Shown here one piece after another: positions 36,802 to 45,115 of a DNA stretch of 64,000 bases. This DNA comes from Thermodesulfobacteriota bacterium (GTDB lineage Bacteria > Desulfobacterota > WTBG01 > CAIYCZ01 > CAIRTM01). Under the pieces are notes generated by a model. It saw nothing but the letters and a program-made list of their open reading frames with translations, was not told where the DNA came from and searched no databases. The DNA is taken from the NCBI GenBank assembly GCA_028278025.1, contig JANQFE010000073.1:25024-89023 (forward strand). Direction: 5' to 3'. Numbering within the stretch: position 1 is the first letter of the stretch; each line of letters starts with the position of its first letter. The translations under genes were made by a program, and so were the position numbers.

Positions 36802-38296
36802 TAAATAGTCGTCCTTGAAAAAAAGCTAACACGTTAAGATAACAGCTTTTATTGAGCAAAAGGCTGTGGCATAATCACCAGAAAAAGCAATGAGAACCTC
36901 AAAAAGCTGGTGATTTATGCAACCTAAAAACAACAAAGAAAGAGGCAAACAAGCCCCGCTATTCAAGACGCCTCTGGAGCAGATCATAAGCCAGGAGCAT
37001 CCGCTGTATCAGCTATCCAGGAAGATAGACTGGGGTGTGTTTGAGCAGGAATTCGGGTCGTTGTATGTGGAGAATGTGGGACGGCCCGGCAAGGCAATCC
37101 GCTTGCTGGTAGGGCTTCACTATCTGAAATACACCTACAGCCAAAGCGATGAAAACGTGGTGGAGAGGTTTCTGGAGAATCCGTACTGGCAGTACTTTTG
37201 TGGGTTTGAATATTTTCAGCATGAGTTGCCGATCGATCCAAGCTCGCTGACGCGTTGGCGCAAGAGAGTGGGAGCGGAAGGCATGGAGAAGCTGCTGAAG
37301 GAAACGGTAGAGACAGCCAAACGGGGCAAGCTGATCACAAGGCGGGATACCCAGCGGGTAAATGTAGATACGACGGTGCAGGAGAAAGCAATTGCGTTTC
37401 CAACCGATGCCCGGCTGTACTACAAAATGCTCAGAGCCCTCGTGCGAGCAGCAAAACAGCGGGGCATAGAGCTTCGACAAAGCTATGAGCGAGTTGGCAA
37501 GAAAGCGCTGGCCAGGCAGGGCCAGTACCGACATGCACGTCAGATGAAGCGAGCGCAGCGAGAGACCAAAAAACTCAAGACGTACCTGGGGCGTGTCAGC
37601 CGGGACATTCAGCGAAAAGAGGCAGTGCCGGATGAGGCCCTGGGAAAACAGCTTGAACTGGCACAGCGTTTATTGAAGCAGCAGCGTCATGACAAGGGCA
37701 AACTCTACAGTATCCATGCACCGGAGGTTGAGTGTATCGCAAAAGGCAAAGCTCACAAGCCCTATGAGTTTGGTTGTAAAGTATCGATGGTCAGCACGTC
37801 CAGAAGCAACTGGATTGTAGGAATCAATGCCGTTCATGGGAACCCCTAGGATGGGCACACGTTGGAAGCAGCCTTGCAGCAGGCCAAGCGGATAATGGGC
37901 CGGCAACCCGACAATGCATACTGTGACAGAGGTTACCGAGGCAATACCACAAAGATTGACGGCACCCAGGTTCATGTAGTTGGGCGCAGGAAGAAAAGCA
38001 TGAGCCGGTCTTCCTGGAGGTGGTTCAAACGGCGCGCGGCCATAGAGCCAATGTTTGGTCATCTGAAGGCACAAAACAGAATGGATCGCAACCTGTTACA
38101 GGGTAAAGAGGGTGACCGCATCAATGCGATTTTGTCCGGGTGTGGCTACAATATGAGAAAGCTGCTCAGGGCTTTCTTTTTGTTCATTTTTAAATGGCTC
38201 TTTTTTGATCAAAAAGCCCAAAAGCGAGCCGGTTTAGCCGTTTGCCCTGTTGTGTCTGCGGCTTAAAAAGGACTTTTTCAGTAACGACTAAATAGT
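36802..38296 (+). mobile_element. IS5-like insertion sequence with 8-bp target duplication
   Basis: The element (about 36810-38288) is flanked by the direct repeat TAAATAGT at 36802-36809 and 38289-38296. Its ends form an imperfect inverted repeat: CGTCCTTGAAAAA on the left against a right end whose complement reads GTCGTTACTGAAAAAG. It encodes one transposase reading frame split by an in-frame stop. The target is the gap between the NTP_transf_5-like gene and the PilZ-bearing transferase, so no gene is interrupted. The exact end could differ by a few bases because the end repeats and target copies merge (TAGTCGT on both sides). Confidence 0.85.
36917..38266 (+). pseudogene. IS5-family transposase interrupted by a TAG codon
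   Basis: One continuous frame of about 450 codons carries an N-terminal DUF772/InsH-like DNA-binding part (about 30-110, with GRPGKAIRLLVGLHYLK). The DDE catalytic core follows, with the first aspartate in VNVDTTVQ, the second in DGHT and the glutamate in IEPMFGHLK. The only lesion is the TAG at 37847-37849 between GNP and DGHT, where relatives usually have Tyr (TAT/TAC). The downstream part stays in the same frame to 38266. As it stands the product would lack the second and third catalytic residues. Confidence 0.85.
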
Positions 38297-38378
38297 GTCA
38301 AGCACACTGTGAAAAGGCCTTTACATGAGAAAACAATGATCCGCATTTAAAACCAATAAAATAATTGAGAGATATTTT

Positions 38379-39782
38379 ATGTGGCTCGTTTTTATCTATA
38401 TTTTTTCTTTTTCTTGTATTTTGAGCATATTGTTCGTCAAATTTTTTCTTTTATTCGCTCCCAGATGGGGTTTTGTTGATCACCCGGGACATCGAAAAAT
38501 CCATGACAAACCAACACCTCTTCTTGGCGGCGCAGCCATCTTTCTGTCAATTAATGTAACAATAATTATTCACATTTTTCTCCATCAATTTGGCGTACAT
38601 AGCTATGTTGCTGAGATAATCTTCTTGGACATACCGAAGGGATTCTTATCATTTAGTGCTGACATGCCGAAAACATCTACCTACTTTCTGGGGGGGGCGA
38701 TCATCTTTATTCTTGGGCTTATTGATGACAAAGTGGGACTTAGCCCCATTGTAAGGCTTGTTAGTGTTACGCTTATTGCAGTTGTCATTGTGTCTATTAG
38801 TGTGAAACCCGGTGCTTTTGAGTCTTCACATTTTTTAGGATTTGTGATTGCTGTCCTTTGGATCGTGGGAATAACCAACGGATTTAATCTTATTGACGGT
38901 GTAAATGGGCTCTGTGCAGGTAACGCAATGCTATCTTCCATGATGTTCCTGATAATTGCAATAAGAGGCGGACATCAACTCATTGGTCTTCTTTTGATGA
39001 CATTCATAGGTGCTGTGGCGGGTTTTTTTATTTTTAATTTTCCAAAAGGTAAAATATTTCTTGGAAGCAGCGGCAGTATGTTTATTGGCTACACGTTAAG
39101 TGTTCTTGTAATGTTCGTATCCTATGGTACTCGGTTTGGCGGCACCAATCTTTCTCTCATTATGCCGATTTTAATCCTGTCTTTTCCACTGATGGATACA
39201 TTAACAGTAATATTTGTACGACTTAAGAATCGTCAATCTCCTTTCAGGGGAGATACAAACCATCTCCACCATAGGCTCAGACGCCTGCGCATGACTGATA
39301 CTGAAGTTGTTTTGTTAGCACTTCTGGTAACTTTTGCAATCGGCATCAACGCCACCCTTCTTTACCGGGCAAGATTTTTCCAAGCGTTAATCATCTTGTC
39401 ACAGGCCCTTACCATTTTTCTTATTCTGTTAATGATTATTAGATTAAAAGAAAGACGGGTTAACCGAAGAAAAACTCCCCGGGGAACCTTGTCAGTTTAC
39501 ATGAACACCGCAAAGGATGGTCCGAAATTTTTTAATGGATTTATTCTAGACTTAAACAGTAAAGGCATAAATTTTTGTGTTTTGAATCTCGAAACATCTT
39601 ATATGGAAAATGATTTTTTTGTAAATCAACAAATACAATTGGAATTCCAGCCTGCAAAAAAACCCTTTGCAGAAAAACCCCCTTTCCTGCAGGCAACGGG
39701 GACCGTAACAAGACAGGAACCGGTTGAAAAAAATGCCCTTAAGCTTGCGCTTAAATTTGATACGCCTTTAGATGAGAATTGA
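38379..39782 (+). CDS. WecA/MraY-type phosphoglycosyl transferase with PilZ-like C-terminal domain
   Basis: This inner-membrane enzyme of 467 residues transfers a sugar phosphate from UDP-sugar to undecaprenyl phosphate, starting glycan assembly. About eleven membrane helices span residues 1-350. The family motifs are KIHDKPTPLLGG, FILGLIDDK, GFNLIDGVNGL and FPKGKIFLGSSG, and the HLHHRL segment near 300 marks the WecA branch. After residue 360 a soluble tail carries RKTPR (364-368) and DLNSKG (391-396), which fits RxxxR...[DN]x[SN]xxG of PilZ c-di-GMP receptors. A run of eight G at 38690-38697 lies in the coding sequence. The first gene after the IS, it is AT-rich in codon use. Confidence 0.88.
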   Translation: MWLVFIYIFSFSCILSILFVKFFLLFAPRWGFVDHPGHRKIHDKPTPLLGGAAIFLSINVTIIIHIFLHQFGVHSYVAEIIFLDIPKGFLSFSADMPKTSTYFLGGAIIFILGLIDDKVGLSPIVRLVSVTLIAVVIVSISVKPGAFESSHFLGFVIAVLWIVGITNGFNLIDGVNGLCAGNAMLSSMMFLIIAIRGGHQLIGLLLMTFIGAVAGFFIFNFPKGKIFLGSSGSMFIGYTLSVLVMFVSYGTRFGGTNLSLIMPILILSFPLMDTLTVIFVRLKNRQSPFRGDTNHLHHRLRRLRMTDTEVVLLALLVTFAIGINATLLYRARFFQALIILSQALTIFLILLMIIRLKERRVNRRKTPRGTLSVYMNTAKDGPKFFNGFILDLNSKGINFCVLNLETSYMENDFFVNQQIQLEFQPAKKPFAEKPPFLQATGTVTRQEPVEKNALKLALKFDTPLDEN

Positions 39783-40046
39783 ATTTTTTAAGCCACTAAA
39801 CAATCACTCCCACATACTGACAAAAACATATACACAACTACAGCATAAAAGGGTGTTTATGGGGAACGCAAACTGTTTTTGGCCTGAAATCTTCATAAAT
39901 TTTTATATTTAGATTCTTTGATTGTCATAAAAAAATTTCGGGTATAGTTTCATTCCGATAAATCAGTCACACAAAAAGCAGCGCGAAAGGCTGCAATTTT
40001 CCTGTAAGACTGACGGCTGCAAACCAAAAAACGGAATTGATGAATA

Positions 40047-43000
40047 ATGAGACCTATGAGGGCTGTAATCTTATTATTTATGCTACACCTATTTTCCCGG
40101 AACTGCCTGGCAGCAGATAACAGAATTGACAAGCTGAAAAATCTCTGTATAAATACCATGCTTGTTGAAAAGGGCATTCCCCATACCGTCATAGTATCAC
40201 CACAAAACAGTTCATACAAAAAACTCTCCGACATCATCCGTGACAAAATAGAAATACTGACAGGCATCACTGTACCTGTGTATGCAGACAATCATCGTCC
40301 CGAGGATATACTTTCCAAGTATCATGTAATAGCTCTGGGGAATATGACTACAAATGCATTTATCGAAAAAATGTATCGCCAATGGTATGTATTGCTGGAT
40401 TTAAAATATCCTGGCAGCGGTGGATACGTGATCCGTACAGCACATAATCCTTATGGTACCGGTAAAAATGTAATTTTTATCGGTGGATCAGATGAAAGCG
40501 GAGTTTTCAAAGCTGTTCAGGAATTCATCAGCCTGTTGCAGCCGGGAGACCCCCTTGAAGTCGGTAGATTGATGCGGATTAAACTTGGCAGAAGCATGGC
40601 ACCTCCCGCAATAGGTGATCATATTCCCGACTGGACTGTATACAGCTGGCGCGACAGCTGGAGAAAAACAACAGGCGGACGTACTACTGGATACAAGCCA
40701 TCAACATTTTTTGGCTGGAACCCAATAAGTATTGCAGGCATACTGTATTACATGACAGGCAAGAAAGAATATCTGGACTATTTTAAGGCAATGGCGATGC
40801 CCAGGCCGGGAAGTGTTCCTCATCCTAACCGTACGAGTGATGCTTTCAATGACCCTATGGATCCACTGGTTAAGAATTATCACTATCGTTCCCATCTTGT
40901 AGACTGTGTATGGGACTTAATAGAAGAAAGTCCTCTGTTCACGGACGAGGAACGGCTTTATATTACCAATAAACTTTATGAACATCAGTATAATTATGAC
41001 CCTGACCATACATACTCACGACCGAATGGTAACCGGCACGCACTATGGCATATGATGAGCATATATACCGGCAGTCGATATTTTGCTACATATTACCCTG
41101 ATCCAGCATGGAACAAACGAATAAACAATGTGAGAAAGGCCTTCAACTCCTTTATCAACAACCCCACCTGGGGGGAACGTGATATCCTTCCTTGGGTATC
41201 AACTTCTATTGAGCCGGTGTTTGAGTTTTTCTTGATGGACGGTTCTGATGCTTTTGTCAGCAGCGGCACTGCCGGCACTATGATGCATGCCCTTGAAGTT
41301 CTCATGACAGGCAATGAAGTTGATGATTATAATAAATATGCAGCAATCAGCCTGCTGCATAAGGCGGCATATATGTTGGATGATACCCGCTATATCTGGA
41401 TGGCACGGCAGCTTGGTTTTGACTTCAAAGTTTTCAGGATCGGACAGTCATATTGGCCTCGAAATGATTTGCCTATTAAAGAACCTGTAGATCTCATAGA
41501 CAATATGAGCATATACCCCCTTGCTAAAACCACCTGGAAAAAAACCGGCAGAAGTATTATCCTTGATGAAGGTTTTCAGCTGCTGGCTTATCGCACGGGG
41601 TTGACCAAATGGGATGATTACTTTCTGGTCGATGGTTTTTTCGGAGGAGGCAGAAGCCCTTATCACCTTAATAGCATTTATAAGCTGCGCATGTTTAATG
41701 GCCGCATGATTCTGGATGGTTACTTAAATGATGTAGATATCTGGTATAACGGTATGGTAGAGCCCTGGGTGGCAAGAAGCGCAGCTTTAAAAAATTCTTT
41801 CTCTGATGAAAACCTGGCCTATATTAAAAGTGAGGTTCCAAACATGCCGTCATCAATATGGCAAAGGCACATACTGTTTCTGGAAGATTCTGCATTCATT
41901 ATAATTGATAATATCCTGCCTCAAAAAGAAGGTATTTTTGATATCCGCAGTTCCTGGCAGCTGGGGGGAAGGATCAATAGCACCAGGACCCTTTCTCTCT
42001 CAGCAACAACCTCAAATGGGATTACGTTAAGCAGTTCTGAGATACCTGTGCGAAAAACAGCTAAAAAACAGGTTGAAGAAAATTATTCTGGATATCTACT
42101 AGAAAACAAACCTTTTGTTTTTGCGAATGTTTTAACTACAACCATTTCTCAAAAACTCATTAATAAAGTCAGTCGCACATGGTTTCTTGTAACCGGACCA
42201 CATACGTCATATGTTGGGTTGGGAGAATACAGTAATGACGGACTATCTATCAGAGCCGACTTTTCATATTTTGACAACAAGCAACTATTTCTTGCAGGAA
42301 TGCAGGAAATTACTATTAACGGTGAAACTGTTATTAAGACTGAACATCCGGTTAATTGCCTCTGGGATTTGAAAAAAAATTGTTTTACGATATCTTCTTC
42401 CCAGCCATGCAGCCTGCTGCTGGCAACTGAAAGTCATCCTGCTCAACACAGATTGTCTGAGGGTAAACATACTATCACCCAAACCGCTCTCCGGGCAGAT
42501 TTACGAGAAACACTGTTTGATATTCTCAAAACATCAAAACCGGACCCTGAAGATTTTCACCCTGCAGAATCTAAAGCAAAGCAAGAAATTGTGGACTGGC
42601 TTCCATCCTGGAAGCACAAGGTAAAGGGGGTCCCAACAATCATGGCGCTTACTGACAGTCAACAATCCAGCGGTATATGGGTAGCTATAAAAGACAAGTC
42701 TTTAAATAGGATTGCAGAAATATCTGCCACCGGAAATATGCTGAAAAAAATTGATTGTGACAGTGAGATATTGTCCCTGTGGTCCGCAGGCAATCAGGAC
42801 CAGGCTGCTTCATTTGCACTGCTTGCTGGATTTAAGGATGATTATCTAAGGGCCTACTCTGATAACGGTAGTAAACTGTGGAGTGTTAAAACACAAATTC
42901 ACCCCAGCTTCAAAATTGGCGACCGCTACCATGCACCATGGTTTACCGACCCAGGACCAAAACACAATATGACAGGCGTCTCTTCAATTCTTGTTGATGA

Positions 43001-43799
43001 CTTTTGGAACCAAGGCCGGCAGGAAATTGCCTTAGGTCGTCCGTCTACTATTGAATTTCATACATTACAGGGGGACCTCATTAGCCGTGTGCCAACCAGA
43101 TGGGGCAAAAATACATCTTTACAGTTACTTAAACACCGCGGTAATGCTTCTAAATCCAGCATACTGCTTGTCGGTAAGTTTTTCACAAACAGTCCCGGTG
43201 TAACCGGAATTACCAGTGATTACAGTAATATCTCAAACAACTTATGCTCAAAGATTGCCCGTGGATATATACCTATGCAGGCTCGTTCTCAGCAGGGACT
43301 GACTCACATGGCAGTAGATGATATAGACAACAATGGGATTGATGAAGTCATAATTGCTTTAAGCGGACACTGGAATGAAGTGCGTGTCTACGACGGCAGC
43401 AATCTTAATTCCAAAAGCCGCCCTCTATGGATGCACTATTTCGGTCCAGACAAAACAAGATCCCGGTTTATGAAAGGATTGAAGGTGCTTGATCTGGACG
43501 CAGATGACCGCAAGGAAATCATTGTAGGGGTTAAAAGCGGCTGGTTGTGGGCCTTTGATTATAGAGGCAATATATTGTGGCAACGGCACTTTACAGGCGG
43601 CATTAGCTGTCTTGACACTATTGGTACCCGGGGTCTTGTTACTGTTGGTCTGCAAAATGGAAAGTTACTGCTGCTTGATAAGACTGGAACAGTTATTAGA
43701 ACAGGTGAAGTGAAATCATACATTCAAAACATACTTTGCAATGCTGCTGCTGTATACGTTACCGTCGGAAATAATATTTTTAAATACTCTTTAAACTAA
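40047..43799 (+). CDS. Large secreted protein: glycan-lyase-like toroid plus beta-propeller
   Basis: A 1,250-residue exported protein with a signal peptide (cleavage near LAA, residue 23). Residues 45-165 resemble the small N-terminal domain of GH20/GH67-like enzymes (TVIVSP, VIALGNM, NVIFIGGSDESGVFKAV). About 180-520 is helical with many aromatic residues and NGNRHALWHMMS, as in alpha/alpha-toroid polysaccharide lyases. About 520-830 looks like the following beta-sandwich. The last 380 residues look like a propeller with FG-GAP/calcium-type loops DIDNNGIDE (about 1092) and DLDADDRKE (about 1148). A role in trimming or releasing the polymer is inferred. A weak TTGATT/TATAGT pair lies about 100 bases upstream. 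Confidence 0.68.
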   Translation: MRPMRAVILLFMLHLFSRNCLAADNRIDKLKNLCINTMLVEKGIPHTVIVSPQNSSYKKLSDIIRDKIEILTGITVPVYADNHRPEDILSKYHVIALGNMTTNAFIEKMYRQWYVLLDLKYPGSGGYVIRTAHNPYGTGKNVIFIGGSDESGVFKAVQEFISLLQPGDPLEVGRLMRIKLGRSMAPPAIGDHIPDWTVYSWRDSWRKTTGGRTTGYKPSTFFGWNPISIAGILYYMTGKKEYLDYFKAMAMPRPGSVPHPNRTSDAFNDPMDPLVKNYHYRSHLVDCVWDLIEESPLFTDEERLYITNKLYEHQYNYDPDHTYSRPNGNRHALWHMMSIYTGSRYFATYYPDPAWNKRINNVRKAFNSFINNPTWGERDILPWVSTSIEPVFEFFLMDGSDAFVSSGTAGTMMHALEVLMTGNEVDDYNKYAAISLLHKAAYMLDDTRYIWMARQLGFDFKVFRIGQSYWPRNDLPIKEPVDLIDNMSIYPLAKTTWKKTGRSIILDEGFQLLAYRTGLTKWDDYFLVDGFFGGGRSPYHLNSIYKLRMFNGRMILDGYLNDVDIWYNGMVEPWVARSAALKNSFSDENLAYIKSEVPNMPSSIWQRHILFLEDSAFIIIDNILPQKEGIFDIRSSWQLGGRINSTRTLSLSATTSNGITLSSSEIPVRKTAKKQVEENYSGYLLENKPFVFANVLTTTISQKLINKVSRTWFLVTGPHTSYVGLGEYSNDGLSIRADFSYFDNKQLFLAGMQEITINGETVIKTEHPVNCLWDLKKNCFTISSSQPCSLLLATESHPAQHRLSEGKHTITQTALRADLRETLFDILKTSKPDPEDFHPAESKAKQEIVDWLPSWKHKVKGVPTIMALTDSQQSSGIWVAIKDKSLNRIAEISATGNMLKKIDCDSEILSLWSAGNQDQAASFALLAGFKDDYLRAYSDNGSKLWSVKTQIHPSFKIGDRYHAPWFTDPGPKHNMTGVSSILVDDFWNQGRQEIALGRPSTIEFHTLQGDLISRVPTRWGKNTSLQLLKHRGNASKSSILLVGKFFTNSPGVTGITSDYSNISNNLCSKIARGYIPMQARSQQGLTHMAVDDIDNNGIDEVIIALSGHWNEVRVYDGSNLNSKSRPLWMHYFGPDKTRSRFMKGLKVLDLDADDRKEIIVGVKSGWLWAFDYRGNILWQRHFTGGISCLDTIGTRGLVTVGLQNGKLLLLDKTGTVIRTGEVKSYIQNILCNAAAVYVTVGNNIFKYSLN

Positions 43800-43915
43800 G
43801 ATATAACCACTTGTCAATATTGTTCAAGTTTTGTTATTATTTACCTGTTATACGTCCTTGACGTAGCTGGTTGCGCCCGATAAGAGCTTTTAACTGTGAA
43901 AAAAACTGTATTCCT

Positions 43916-45058
43916 ATGAAAAATACAAACAAGAAAATATTGCTTATGTTAAAAACCCCACCACCTTTTGGCGGCGGTGAAATTCGTGGTGCAGCATTAA
44001 AAGATTTTGTCAATAATAAAGATGCTTTTTTTGTAATGGAGCTTTCCTCCAAAAAACGAAATAAGTCCAGCCAGCGTAAATTTGAACTGTGGAAAATAAA
44101 GGAGTTTATAAGCCACTGGTTCAATTTGATTTCTACCATCAGAAGAATACGGCCTCAATTAATGTTTATTTCATTGCCCAAATCTTTTCTCTCTTTTGTA
44201 CGTGATACCGTATTTGTTTGGACCAGTTTGGCATATAAGGTTCCCTGTTCAGGCGAGCTTGCCGGCAGAATGTTTTACTTTTTGGAAACTAGCTGGCTGG
44301 GTCGTATATACGGTAGTTTCGTTCTTAAAAAAATGCGGTGTGTTCGTGTTCTTGGGGATAGTGTGGCAAAAGATCTCGCACAATTTGGAATATATAATAC
44401 AATAATTACTGACAATGGTGTTAATATTCCTAATGACATAACATACTGTGCCGAACGGAAAGATGGAGCCGTTAGGATTCTTTTTGCAGGCACGCACTCG
44501 CCTCAAAAAGGTTTTGATTTGTTACTCAGAGCATTTGTTGAGCTATCGAAAAAAAATCACAGAATTGAACTTCATACCATCGGTGAGTGGATTTCTAATG
44601 ATTTTCATCATGAAATGAAATCTATGATCACATTAAATAAAATAGAAAACCGGGTTGTGTTTAATGGGATTAGTCATGGCAAGGAAAAATGGCACATTTT
44701 TTCAGAGTGTCAGGTTCTTGTTCTTCCAAGTCTTATGGAAGGGCAACCGCTTGTTATACTTGAGGCCCTGGGTTGTGGATTGCCGGTTATCGCTACAACC
44801 GTAGGTGCAGTTCCCGAGACTATTGCAGACGGCACTAATGGATTTCTTGTAGAACCAGGCTCAGCAGATCAACTGGTAACTGCCCTGGAAAAAATTATCT
44901 CAGCCCCGGCGTTGCGCAGAAGCATGTCACAAGAAAATATTGCACTATTTCAAAAACGGTTTACCCTGAATAAATTCTTATTATCCCAGGTAAATTGGCT
45001 GGGGGAATGTGCTCAGAATGATTTCAAACCACACGGGCAAAGATGGAAAAACATCTAA
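43916..45058 (+). CDS. Family 4 glycosyltransferase
   Basis: This retaining GT-B enzyme has 380 residues from the ATG at 43916; an upstream TTG frame adds 15 unlikely residues. The N-terminus has the acceptor-side glycine loop in PPPFGGGEIRG. The C-terminal donor domain has ILFAGTHSPQKGFDLLL (about 185-202) and the EX7E motif in PSLMEGQPLVILEALGCG (about 275-293). The acceptor probably is the growing lipid-linked repeat unit. It lies between the secreted lyase-like protein and the dehydrogenase fusion, all on the plus strand. Confidence 0.88.
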   Translation: MKNTNKKILLMLKTPPPFGGGEIRGAALKDFVNNKDAFFVMELSSKKRNKSSQRKFELWKIKEFISHWFNLISTIRRIRPQLMFISLPKSFLSFVRDTVFVWTSLAYKVPCSGELAGRMFYFLETSWLGRIYGSFVLKKMRCVRVLGDSVAKDLAQFGIYNTIITDNGVNIPNDITYCAERKDGAVRILFAGTHSPQKGFDLLLRAFVELSKKNHRIELHTIGEWISNDFHHEMKSMITLNKIENRVVFNGISHGKEKWHIFSECQVLVLPSLMEGQPLVILEALGCGLPVIATTVGAVPETIADGTNGFLVEPGSADQLVTALEKIISAPALRRSMSQENIALFQKRFTLNKFLLSQVNWLGECAQNDFKPHGQRWKNI

Positions 45059-45115
45059 CAAAATATTGGTTTCATTAATTATTGATTTAATTTTCCGGGA
45101 GAGCAGAAACACCTT

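Noticed and set aside
37847..37849. Pyrrolysine readthrough at TAG
   Set aside because: TAG is used as an ordinary stop in this window (for example murB and hslV), and a transposase is not a known pyrrolysine protein.
36917..38266. Two separate genes for the IS5-like transposase
   Set aside because: Both parts are in the same reading frame and separated by a single TAG, so it is one interrupted gene.
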